Assembly (NCBI GenBank): GCA_003194525.1
Contig: NBIV01000205.1
Coordinates: 1 to 64,000, forward strand
DNA: 64,000 nucleotides
Reading direction: 5' to 3'
From: Gracilariopsis chorda
Lineage: Eukaryota; Rhodophyta; Florideophyceae; Gracilariales; Gracilariaceae
The position numbers were made by a program, and so were the translations under genes. This document shows positions 42,658-51,598 of this stretch, piece after piece. Every line of letters starts with the position of its first letter. Positions within the stretch are counted from its first letter, which is position 1. The notes under the pieces are model-generated. The model saw only the letters and a list, made by a program, of their open reading frames with translations. It did no database searches and was not told the origin of the DNA.

Positions 42658-43188
42658 ATGTCGAGTATGCTATTCAAGCCCAAAGTCCAAGCGTTCGTAG
42701 CGGGTTCGATCCCTCAACGATGTATTGCAAGCAGCAGTTACTTCACGGGAAGCAAACACTTTCGTAAGAACACGTCGCTGCTTTTTTCTCCCCTTCAGAG
42801 TCGAAAGCCGCATTCTGTTGTTCCATCCGTCCAGCTATCAAGTGCTGATGGATTACAAGACGGTTTTGAAGATAAACCGCAGCCGGAGATGCATGTGTAC
42901 AAAAAGAGGGGGCAGCGTCGTGAAGCTTCACAAGGGGACTTGTTACCTTTTGATGTATCTGTGGGTACGCCTCCACCGGAGTACTTGGGTCGATTCAAAC
43001 TGGATCCAAGGACCCATTGCGGTGACATTGTTGAACACGCTGGTCGGCATTTTGTTGTAAAGTCGGTTCGAATGCGTTACAAGTATTTACAAGGGCAGTA
43101 TAAGATGATTGGGAAGGCAATTGAAGTGAAGAGCCTGGCGAGAAAAGCTATTGAGTCCTACTTGGAAAAGGCGTTTCTAGATAGTTAG
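42658..43188 (+). CDS. Conserved hypothetical protein, probably plastid-targeted
   Basis: The 176-residue protein has a Ser/Arg/Lys-rich N-terminus of about 60 residues like a plastid transit peptide. The mature part includes TPPPEYLGRFKLDPRTHCGD and VVKSVRMRYKYLQGQYKMIG, and ends with a helical stretch of Lys/Glu. It resembles a small conserved protein family of plants, algae and cyanobacteria known to me only as uncharacterised. No function is claimed. Confidence 0.65.
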   Translation: MSSMLFKPKVQAFVAGSIPQRCIASSSYFTGSKHFRKNTSLLFSPLQSRKPHSVVPSVQLSSADGLQDGFEDKPQPEMHVYKKRGQRREASQGDLLPFDVSVGTPPPEYLGRFKLDPRTHCGDIVEHAGRHFVVKSVRMRYKYLQGQYKMIGKAIEVKSLARKAIESYLEKAFLDS

Positions 43189-43744
43189 AGCAAGCACCAC
43201 TTGTGACGTATGCTCTGTACCAATTAAAATGTTGAGTAGGACACGGTTATGCACCGCCGGTGCTGCTATATCCCGCGATGCTGACGAGCTGTACGCTATG
43301 AAGTGAAAGAGATACTCACCGAGACAGGCGAGACTCCTGTACAAACCGGCTGCCTTTCTTTCTTGTTTAAATCTCTTGGAAGGGTTCGCAGTTGAGCCTC
43401 TTGCGGAGGATTGCAAAATGTTGGGCTGGCTCTTCTTATGGAGGCATTCTTGAAGAAAAAGACGTGGTCCATGCTTGACTTGGACATTTGCGTTCTCTTA
43501 GTGAAGATGAGGAACAGACTCACCGAAGAGCTGCGTGAAGAAGTCTCTGGCGCAGACGGTTTAGTACTCACGAAAAGTGATATATCTCGGGCATTTTCGA
43601 TCAAATCTTGTACAATAAAGGACCAAGAACACCGTCAAAGTGTAGTGCACCAGTATTCATACCTGTCTGTGGCAGATTGTAACGTTGCACGAAGCCATTT
43701 CGTTCCTACAAAGAAGAGAAGAAACGCACAACAGCACCTAGCGA
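43189..43744. other. Intergenic region, no supported gene
   Basis: This region separates the plastid-type hypothetical gene from the LINE 3' fragment. The one longer plus-strand frame (43411-43752) has no recognisable features. Confidence 0.35.
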
Positions 43745-45026
43745 ACACGTAACCCGGGAGGTCGTTAAACTCGTCTAGGCGATCGGCGGACTGATCGCCT
43801 CCACGGACCCGGGATGTCCGTAAAATCGCCCCGGCAGTCGGCGCACCGACAGCCCGAAGACCTGGGCGGTAGCGTCGGAAAAAGACCCCCGCTTATCTGT
43901 GCGAAACAGAAGGGACGAGGCACGTGCAACCCTGCGGATCTTACCAACCTTTCCCTAACTTTTCCCAGAAGGACCATGGAGGTTCCCACGGAAACTCTGG
44001 CGGGACCGCAGTGGGTCTCCAACGGAGACCAGGGATTTTAGGAAGCGGCAACACCGCCTGTACAAGGATCTGAATGGTTTTCTCTCTCTCTTTTACGGGT
44101 ACACTAGTCTAATTCCTACATAGTGTAGATCGCTTCATGTGAAAAAAGCGTTCTCTCGCTAGGAAGACCAGCATACATTCCGGCCACTTTTTGATGATTT
44201 CTCCAACATCCATCCCGTGTCTTTCTCGCATACTTGGCAGGCAGGTTCGGCGAGACCTTGTTCGCAAAGGACACCTTAGAACAAAGTGGTCCACATCATT
44301 CAGTACTCCCGGTCGGCAAGTACACACGATTCTTCGCTTGTACAAGTGCGTTCCGAGCGGGTGCAAAAGAGGTGTATGGCCTACTGCAAACTGCGACAAT
44401 GTAACTTCCGCTTCTCTTTGTGATACCACTTGTGTGAGCTCCTGAGGTATAGACTGAATAATTTTCCTACATCGTGTTCGAGACTTCACTCTTCGTTTCA
44501 CTTCTGCGTAGTCCACTGGCACGTTTATCTGCAAATGCTGAGGTAGTTCCAATGCTTCTTTGGCCAAACTGTCTACAAGGTCGTTGCGGTGCAAACCGCA
44601 ATGGCTCGGTATCCAGACCATATCCATAGTGCATGTTTTGCCGATCTCGTACAATGTACGTGATACTTGTTGCACAGAATACGGCTGATCTCTTACAGCT
44701 CCTCGAATACTCTCAACCACGCTCTGAGAATCCGTTATCAGCCTTATGTGTCCAGTCCACCCAGATCCTATTCTTACCTTAACAACTTGAAGTGAGTGAT
44801 ATATTGCCCATGTTTCCGCATAAAACGACGTTGTCCCTATCCCTGCGGGCTCCATGCCAGTTTGGGGGGTAATTGATGCATTCCACCAGATCGCAAAAGC
44901 ACTTCCCCCAACCTCGGAAATGTTAAGTACACGCCATTTAAGCTTATGTCCATCGGCATCGAGTAACTCTTGATGTTCAGCGTCTATTTCGTATCCCATT
45001 ACAAATCCATCGTCATATCGTATCAC
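43745..45026 (-). mobile_element. LINE-type retrotransposon 3' fragment with RNase H and structured 3' region
   Basis: On the minus strand 44109-45026 encodes an RNase H domain of a non-LTR retrotransposon: AETWAIYHSL, LITDSQSVVESI, MVWIPSHCGLHRNDLVDSLA, then a Cys/His zinc-like region (CTCRPGVLNDVDHFVLRCP) and the end LARERFFHMKRSTLCRN. No ATG opens the frame, so the element is 5'-truncated. The likely 3' untranslated region, 43745-44108, is rich in perfect hairpins: an 8-bp stem at 43777-43784/43793-43800, a 7-bp stem with 3-nt loop at 44014-44030, and GTCGG-CGCA-CCGAC. Hairpins there are common in LINEs as reverse-transcriptase recognition sites. A similar 3' end occurs at 16330-16420. Confidence 0.75.
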
Positions 45027-46590
45027 TATACTCGGTGTCCGATTATGTTTGTTTTGAAATGAATGGTTTTACAGGGGTTTTCAGGGCTTACGCTGAGATC
45101 TACAGCACACACGGGCCCCAACCCGATCTTACCGCCCTTTATCGCCAAGGATAACGAGAAAAGGGAGGATAAGATGTCACCAGATCTTCTGGGTGGCGCG
45201 ACCGTGGTACATGGAATCCGCCTTGTCGTGGTGTAGCCCTTACCTGGCGTTCTCTCGAGTTGAGGAAGGATTAGCAGAGCAGAGTCTGGAAGAGGCGAAA
45301 CGCGCCAGAACGAAATGGATTATACATTCGGGTCTCCCCGTAGAAGTTTTGCACAATTCTACTACGTCTTGGAATACCAGTTGGTGAGCGTAACATGGCT
45401 GCTGCAGGGTGGGAGCACGCAACAGCTATCAACAATATTTTGAGTCGGAAGTTAAGAATGTTGTAACGGGGTAGAGAGAACTTGTCATTCACGAGGAGTA
45501 GCTAGCGGTTAACCTTAGTTGTTGAGAGATTGAGAAGGAATTATGATAAGTTGTACCACAGCGTCGCAATTAGACAATGTGCGCCCATAAAGAACAACAA
45601 CAATAACAACGTAAAGCAGCGAGGCATGATCATATCCTAACGAAAAACGGGGCTTGACCACACAAACCACTTGCTTTCAAGTGGTATGTCTGTCGAAAGA
45701 GAGAAAGCTTTTACTGAAAGCTTTCCTCCAGCTCAGTAATAGAAAGCTGTTGACCACAACAAAGAAGAAGAAGCGTATCCAAGAACTTTCGGCTGAGCAA
45801 AAAGAGTTTGGGCGGACTTGACGACGCGGACAGAATGAAGCAAGGAGTAACGTTGCGGTGTATTATAGCACTAAAACGGAAACCAAACTGTTTGTAGATA
45901 TCGTTTATGCTTCATGTGTGCACGTTCTTCCGGCAGCATTGCACTGCAGAAACATAGGCTTCGTAACGAAGAGATCTGCTCTCCCAGCCATTCCGGTGTC
46001 TCGGAACTGACGGGGGGCGGGGGGGACACTCGAACAACAACAGAAGCAATAATTGAGCGTAGTGCAGGTGCGACGGTAAGGCGTGGGTGATGGATATGAG
46101 TATGCAGGCAGAGAAATGTTTAGATGACAAAAAAAGCGTGTTGGATTGCTACATGGAGAGAATGTACTATGTTACAATACGACACAAGCTTCAGTCGAAG
46201 GGAAGTGCGGGTTGCAGACATGGTAAAAAGGCAAGAAGGGCAGCGCCGTTACCGCTGGTAATACGAATGAATTCAAAGAATTAGCGAGTACTAGAGAATA
46301 AGCTGTGGACTTAGCTGAGGCAACTTGTACGTTACTTGCTCTGTTGCGATAGCGCACATACAACACACACGAGTGCATACACGAAACAAGGAGGTGAAAG
46401 AATGATAAGACAAACTGTTCAAGTTTATGTTCCACAAAGGCTCGCGAAACGAGCGTTCTAAAGTGAAACGCGAAAGTGTGCGACGGCCAAGGCGAGCTTC
46501 AACGCAGCAAAAGGACAAGCAGCCGATGTGACAAGACAGCATATTGCTGACGCAGCAATGGGTGCACGAGCGCAAATCGGGAGGCCAAAT
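45027..46590. other. Intergenic region with hairpin cluster, no supported gene
   Basis: No gene is supported in 1.56 kb. Two perfect hairpins stand close together: ACCACTTG-CTTT-CAAGTGGT at 45667-45686 (8-bp stem) and GAAAGCTTT-TACTG-AAAGCTTTC at 45703-45725 (9-bp stem). The rest is mixed sequence with short frames. Confidence 0.4.
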
Positions 46591-47424
46591 CTAATAGCCA
46601 TAGGTCTTTGCACGGAAGGCAGCTCCAATAGCGGGGAACTTACTAACAAGCGATTCCTCATAGTTGCAGCCATGGCACTGAACGTATCCGTACTTCTTCT
46701 GCTCGTACTTCTCCTGCAAGATCTGGGCGAGGGGCTTTTGAGCGTTTCTGTAGGCGACGTTGAGGGCGGCGATGCGCAGATGCTCGGATTGTCCCTTGGC
46801 TGCTCCCTCGTTGCACGAGGAGTTGTACACGCCTGAGGGGTTGGCAGCATTGTTCTGTTGAATGTCCATGTAACGCAACATGGCAGCTTCCTCAACACTC
46901 TCCGGGGTGGCGTAGCGACTGCAAGCACCATTTGCCTCGTTGCGCGCAACGTTGTACGTGGCGGCCACGCTCGGGTAGCGCGAGAAGAGCGTCTCCTCAT
47001 ACTGACAGATATGATCGGCGGCAATGGCGTTCTTGCGGTTTTCATAGAGGTCGAAGTACTTCTTGAACGGGCCAACTTGCCTGGCTCTGAATGCAGTGCT
47101 AAGCGCGCGAACGCGGGCAGCTTCTGCGGCTCCCTTGACGGAACCCTCCGTGCACTGGACGCCGTACTCGCCGGTGGGGTTGGCAATGTTGTAGTACTGG
47201 TAGAGAACGGAATTGGCCATGTAGTCGGCGGCCTTGGCGAGAATGTCGGAGGCTCGGGCGGCTGCTACTGATCGGACGGAACGTACGCTGGAGGGGGAGC
47301 GGAGGGCCATGGATGTGGTGGCATTGCGGTTTGGGCGGTGGGGGGTGAGGGAAGTGGTGAACGAAGTGGAAGGCAAGGTGGTGCGGGCAGCAGTGACGGA
47401 CACGGATGGGGCGAAAGCGAACAT
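46591..47424 (-). CDS. Phycoerythrin gamma-type linker with two bilin-repeat units
   Basis: The 277-residue protein begins at the ATG at 47424 with a Ser/Thr/Arg/Ala-rich plastid transit peptide of about 50 residues. The mature part is two related halves. The first has ANSVLYQYYNIANPTGEYG, an EGSVKGAAEAARVRAL block and CQYEETLFSRYP. The second has NNAANPSGVYNSSCNEGAAKGQ and CNYEESLVSKFPAIGAAF. Conserved Cys residues in both repeats are the likely bilin attachment sites. The gamma subunit links phycoerythrin hexamers in red algal phycobilisomes. This gene is the best evidence that the host is a red alga. Confidence 0.92.
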   Translation of the reverse strand: MFAFAPSVSVTAARTTLPSTSFTTSLTPHRPNRNATTSMALRSPSSVRSVRSVAAARASDILAKAADYMANSVLYQYYNIANPTGEYGVQCTEGSVKGAAEAARVRALSTAFRARQVGPFKKYFDLYENRKNAIAADHICQYEETLFSRYPSVAATYNVARNEANGACSRYATPESVEEAAMLRYMDIQQNNAANPSGVYNSSCNEGAAKGQSEHLRIAALNVAYRNAQKPLAQILQEKYEQKKYGYVQCHGCNYEESLVSKFPAIGAAFRAKTYGY

Positions 47425-48604
47425 GGTTGAAGAGGGAGGAGGGGTGGGCGGGGATGGGCGACGAAGCGAAAAGGAAAACGGCAGGAGGTGCCTTATTTTT
47501 AAGTTGGGCTACCGTCGGTAGGTTGAATTACGAAACCCTACTTTGCGCAACTGCTCCCGCTGAGCTCGCGACTGTTTTGATGTACGAAGGGTATGTAGTG
47601 TACCGTTGGTAACCGTAATTTGTGTTTCGGTCCCAATCTGGATTGCCACGTCAAATCTCGGCGCGTGTGGCGTTCTGAAGTTGAGACGATTTCATGAAGT
47701 TTACGCATTTCTTCTTTTTGCATGATTTTTTCCATGATGTAACTGCCAAGCGCCGCTTGTACCACATTTGACACGTGGCCGACTTGTACGACCTGTGCCC
47801 GCTGGCGGCCTCCCGGGAGGTCGTGCCTTCCAGCACATTGGCAATGCCAATTTGGCACCACTAGCTCAACCCTATCCTTGAGCTAGTTCAATCAAACTTG
47901 ATCCAAATCAGACAATCCGATCGTGATTATCACGTATGGATCGGGAATATGCTTCAGATCAAAGATCCGGGTTTATTACAGTAGCTGACAGTGTCTGGGT
48001 CGCATATCGAAGGGCAAATCGCCGATTTGTTCATGAATCATCATTATTGCGGTCATTTTTGGAGAAAATGCATGAAAAATCACACATTAATGAAATCATA
48101 CGTGTATTTAGGGGTATGTTTTGTGGGTGGTTGATATACACAGTTGATACACGCCATTGCGAGCGTGTATCAATTTTCGGTATGTGTATGGTATACTGTA
48201 CAGTAATATAGTGCTTGACAAATATCATCACATCGCAGTCTAACCTTACCTTGGTAGTTGTGGTGTATATGTGCGTTGTCATAGCGGTCACTGCCATGCT
48301 TCACACCGGACTTGTGTGGCCTCTAGTGGTTTTTGTTATCATAGTAGTGTGCGAGCAGTGAACGTCAAGCCCGTAGCTTTCTTTATCGGTGCTTAGACAG
48401 TGTGCTTGTCCGCCGTCGCTCGTTCTACGTGGCTATGCTGTCTGTCGTGTCACAACAGCTAGCCACACAAGTGCGTGCAACACATGCAAAGTTTTGCACT
48501 TAGATAACGGTGCTGCCCAACGGTACCAACGGTACCGAGCGCAACCAAAACGTACATCGCAGTCGAGATCCGCCAGATCCGCCAGATCCGCCCGTTCAAA
48601 CACA
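47425..48604. promoter_or_regulatory. Divergent upstream region with TACC dyads and hairpin-dense core
   Basis: It lies between the gamma linker (minus) and the mutarotase (plus). TACC-N3-GGTA dyads occur at 47509-47521 and 47601-47611 (85 and 177 bp upstream of the linker ATG) and as GGTACC-AAC-GGTACC at 48522-48536 (69 bp upstream of the mutarotase ATG). Between them 47747-48205 is unusually rich in long perfect hairpins. No ORF is supported. Confidence 0.5.
47747..48205. repeat. Hairpin-dense non-coding segment
   Basis: At least nine perfect inverted repeats with stems of 6-11 bp lie in about 460 bp: 47747-47759, 47809-47820, 47838-47850, 47860-47887 (10-bp stem), 47922-47934, 48015-48029, 48054-48070, 48144-48173 (11-bp stem) and 48194-48205. 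It is not similar to the element 1 LTR. It may be a non-autonomous or decayed mobile element of another family. Confidence 0.5.
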
Positions 48605-48964
48605 ATGAGTTCCTCCGACGCACACTCAAACGCGCACACAAAGCGCATCGCAATGACGCTAAACATAAAACCGGGCCAAATCCAGCAGTACATCGACCTC
48701 CACGCGCACAGCCGTCCCCAAGTTCGCAACGCGCTTCACAGCGTAGGAATCCGCAACCTCAGTCTCTGGAACTGGGGAGACCGACTGTTCTACTACGCCG
48801 AGTACATCGGTGACGAGCCGTTCGACCAAGCCATGGATCGCTACTCCAAAATGGACGGCGTCTCCGACTGGGAGCAACTCATGCACAAGTATCAACAAAA
48901 GCTGCCCGGAAGTGAGGGCCATGTCTGGTGGCAACCCTGTCAACTTGTTTACTATCAAGCGTAA
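48605..48964 (+). CDS. L-rhamnose mutarotase-like protein
   Basis: The ATG at 48605 gives 119 residues of the RhaM-type dimeric ferredoxin-like fold (RIAMTLNIKPGQIQQYIDLH, IRNLSLWNWGDRLFYYAEY, MDGVSDWEQLMHKYQQKLPG, ending VWWQPCQLVYYQA). The family interconverts alpha and beta anomers of L-rhamnose or related sugars. The substrate in this alga is unknown; red algae contain rhamnose- and galactose-rich polysaccharides. The gene ends 51 bp from the convergent LON-domain gene. Confidence 0.8.
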   Translation: MSSSDAHSNAHTKRIAMTLNIKPGQIQQYIDLHAHSRPQVRNALHSVGIRNLSLWNWGDRLFYYAEYIGDEPFDQAMDRYSKMDGVSDWEQLMHKYQQKLPGSEGHVWWQPCQLVYYQA

Positions 48965-48966
48965 AA

Positions 48967-48988
48967 AAAACACACACACACACACACA
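48967..48988. repeat. CA microsatellite
   Basis: An A run followed by (CA)n lies in the 51-bp gap between the convergent mutarotase and LON-domain genes. Confidence 0.8.
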
Positions 48989-49015
48989 AAAACAAAAAAG
49001 GAAAACAACCCCTCC

Positions 49016-49960
49016 TCAAAGTTGCCCCAGTCCGGCCTCCTTGATCGTCACCTGTGCGGCTAGATACTTTCGTGCCGTGTCCAGCATCTTTTCCTGCCGC
49101 CGCAGTCGCGCCGCGGTGTCGTCAATCTGTAAAAGAATCTGTTGCTCCTTCAAAGGCATATCGAGCACCTGACACACGGAGAACGAAAACTCCTGCACCA
49201 TCGATGGCGAAGGCCATCCACTATCGTCCGTCTGCGGTATTTGCCCGTTGGGCGCAAGTCGCTTAATGTCCGGACTCAGGTCCAACACCTTGTCGTAAAG
49301 CTTATTGCTCAGTCGTAACACGTCCTGCAGCGCGAGCGACACCTCCTTCACCAGCGATGACAAGTCGCCACCGGGCGCCTTATCGTCGAAGAAGCGTACA
49401 AGAGCGCGCGTATACGGCTTTTCGTCGATGATTTTCACGATTTCAAAACGTCGTCGCCCGACGTTATCAGTCATGATACGTCCGTCTGGCAGCGGCTCAA
49501 AGCGCGTCAACTCGGCGCTACACCCGACCTGCGCCAACGAACTGGTATTCGCGTCGTACAGCACAATTCCAAACCGCGCGTCTCCATCTCTCAACCGGTT
49601 GAACAGCAGACGATAGCGCAATTCGAAGATATGCAACGGCAGATTCATAGCCGGCATCAACACCAATTGCAAAGGAAACAACGGCAGTTCCACCAGCGCC
49701 GATTCATCAACGCTATCGGGTTGCTTCGAAGCGTTGAAGAATTGCACGGCTTGCGGCTCGTCGTCTGGAAAGGAAGGCATTGTGCCGCCATCAACGCTGT
49801 CGCCCATGCGGGGCGCCACGCGCGCGCGAAGGCGCTTCCGCGCGGGCGGCGCGCGATGCGTGATGGCAGCATTGCGTGGCAGCGGGAAAGAGCGGCGCGC
49901 GGGCAGTGCCGGAGGGAGGGGGGAAGTGAAACAGGGACGACTCTCGTTACGGTTGGACAT
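49016..49960 (-). CDS. LON substrate-binding domain protein, plastid type
   Basis: The start at 49960 gives 314 residues. The N-terminus (about 60 residues, Pro/Arg/Ala-rich) looks like a transit peptide. The LON N-terminal-like domain follows (LPLFPLQLVLMPAMNLPLHI, ELRYRLLFNRL, FGIVLYD, NVGRRRFEIVKI). There is no ATPase or protease domain, so this is a stand-alone LON-domain protein of the type found in cyanobacteria and plastids. Its role is not known. The 254-bp gap to RMD5 should be a bidirectional promoter. Confidence 0.85.
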   Translation of the reverse strand: MSNRNESRPCFTSPLPPALPARRSFPLPRNAAITHRAPPARKRLRARVAPRMGDSVDGGTMPSFPDDEPQAVQFFNASKQPDSVDESALVELPLFPLQLVLMPAMNLPLHIFELRYRLLFNRLRDGDARFGIVLYDANTSSLAQVGCSAELTRFEPLPDGRIMTDNVGRRRFEIVKIIDEKPYTRALVRFFDDKAPGGDLSSLVKEVSLALQDVLRLSNKLYDKVLDLSPDIKRLAPNGQIPQTDDSGWPSPSMVQEFSFSVCQVLDMPLKEQQILLQIDDTAARLRRQEKMLDTARKYLAAQVTIKEAGLGQL

Positions 49961-50214
49961 GGTTGCACAACTGCGCGCAGCTCCGAAACGTTCGCGGAGA
50001 TGACCGTGCGTTCTTACCGGCAGCACGAGCGCGCTGCCGCTGCTCCACGCGCAGCTCACGGGGCACGCGCGCACCGCCACGTGGACACGTATCAAACAGC
50101 CGCCATCGTAAGCGCGGTACAACTTCGCACAATGCGATAGACGCATCCACCGCTGCACGTTCCACCTCACCCCGTCCGTCTTCAGCTCACACAAACGCCC
50201 CCCCCGCCTCAAAC
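49961..50214. promoter_or_regulatory. Bidirectional promoter, LON-domain protein and RMD5
   Basis: A GC-rich 254-bp gap lies between divergent start codons. No TATA box is evident. Confidence 0.5.
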
Positions 50215-51486
50215 ATGGAGTCCATTCTAAATGAGTATGCCGTCATGCTTAAGCGCCGTCAAAAGGCTACCCGTTCCGCGGAAACCGCTTTGGATTCAAT
50301 GCTCTCCACTATTCGCTCCATGCGAGATGCCTTGCAACAGCCGAACGGCAACTCGCACCCCACTCACATCCACCCCGTCAAGGAAGAACCCGAGCTACAA
50401 GAAAGCCCTTCCGATCCACATGCAATGCAAATTGAGCCATCCGCCGCCAACACCAACATCACTACAACAACATCAGAGTCCGACACACCTTCTATCGTTA
50501 TGCATCGTCTTCAACAACTCCACTGTGCCACAAAGTCACTGCAGGCCTCCCTACTAACCGACCACAAGTCCGTCGGCGCCGCCATTAACAAGTTTGGTCG
50601 CACAATAGACGCCGCCACCTCAACAACTCTAGCCGATTTATGTGCGCCCTCCGTCCGTCTCAACACCTGCAAGATAAACGAAGCAATAGCAACTCATCTC
50701 TTCCGTGAAGGTCTATTTGACGTCGGTCGAAACTTTCTTCTGGAAGCCTCCGTGCTTCTAGATGACAGCCACATTCAACCTTTCGAACAACTCTACCATA
50801 TTTTAACAGCCTTTCGAAACCACAATCTCACCCCGGCAATACAATGGGCACAATCTAACCATCAGCTTTTGAAACAATCCAATTCACACCTAGAGTTTCG
50901 GCTACACCGCCTCGCCTATCTCAATCTGCTCCAACAAAATCGCCGATCCGAAGCGTTGAAGTACGCCCAACGCCACTTCCGAAACTTTCAAAACCACATC
51001 AATAGCGTGCAAAAACTCATGACATGCCTGTTATACGCCCCAAATCTATCTAAATCGCCCTACAAAAACCTCGTGTCCCCCTCTCACAAGGAGCATATCG
51101 AGCGTTCACTCTCCCGTGAATACTGTCGTGCACAGGGTTTGCCGAGGGATTCACTGCTTGTCACCGTGGTACACTGCGGCACAAAGGCCATTCCTATGCT
51201 TCTCAAAGCGGCTAAATTGGCGCCCAATCTGCGCGAACTGGGTATGGATGATGCCTTGCCTGTCGAAGTCGATGTTGGAAGACATTGTCAGTTTCATTCT
51301 ATTTTTACTTGCCCGGTTTCCAAGGAAGAGGCTTATGAAGGAAATAATGCACCCATGATTCTGCCTTGTGGACATGTGTTGTCGAAGCAGTCTATCACTC
51401 GTTTGCCGCGGGGGAGTCCGAGGTTTAAATGCCCGTACTGTCCCATGGAACAAAATGCAAAAGAATGTCATGAGCTACGCTTCTAA
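50215..51486 (+). CDS. RMD5: GID/CTLH E3 ligase subunit RMD5 (RMND5/GID2)
   Basis: The 423-residue protein matches RMND5. It has a LisH/CTLH region (INEAIATHLFREGLFDVGRNF, then ALKYAQRHFRNF) and a C-terminal RING-like domain: FTCPVSKEEAYEG, ILPCGHVLSKQSI, FKCPYCPMEQ. The family RING is degenerate, missing some zinc ligands, and works with its partner MAEA/GID9. The complex degrades gluconeogenic enzymes in yeast and other targets elsewhere. The start at 50215 is the first ATG that fits the family N-terminus; the frame is open further up. Convergent with RibD (112-bp gap). Confidence 0.92.
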   Translation: MESILNEYAVMLKRRQKATRSAETALDSMLSTIRSMRDALQQPNGNSHPTHIHPVKEEPELQESPSDPHAMQIEPSAANTNITTTTSESDTPSIVMHRLQQLHCATKSLQASLLTDHKSVGAAINKFGRTIDAATSTTLADLCAPSVRLNTCKINEAIATHLFREGLFDVGRNFLLEASVLLDDSHIQPFEQLYHILTAFRNHNLTPAIQWAQSNHQLLKQSNSHLEFRLHRLAYLNLLQQNRRSEALKYAQRHFRNFQNHINSVQKLMTCLLYAPNLSKSPYKNLVSPSHKEHIERSLSREYCRAQGLPRDSLLVTVVHCGTKAIPMLLKAAKLAPNLRELGMDDALPVEVDVGRHCQFHSIFTCPVSKEEAYEGNNAPMILPCGHVLSKQSITRLPRGSPRFKCPYCPMEQNAKECHELRF

Positions 51487-51598
51487 CTTTTCAACTGGAG
51501 CAGTTGCGCAAAATATCAAATGGTGCCTTGCAAGAATCACTGCATCTGTGCTGCAATGGCGGATAAGCTTATACGAGTGCAAGTGCTGCTTTGGTGAT

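Noticed and set aside
49963-50214. N-terminal extension of RMD5 and of the LON-domain protein into each other's upstream region
   Set aside because: The extended frames overlap antisense and are unlike the families; the internal ATGs fit better.
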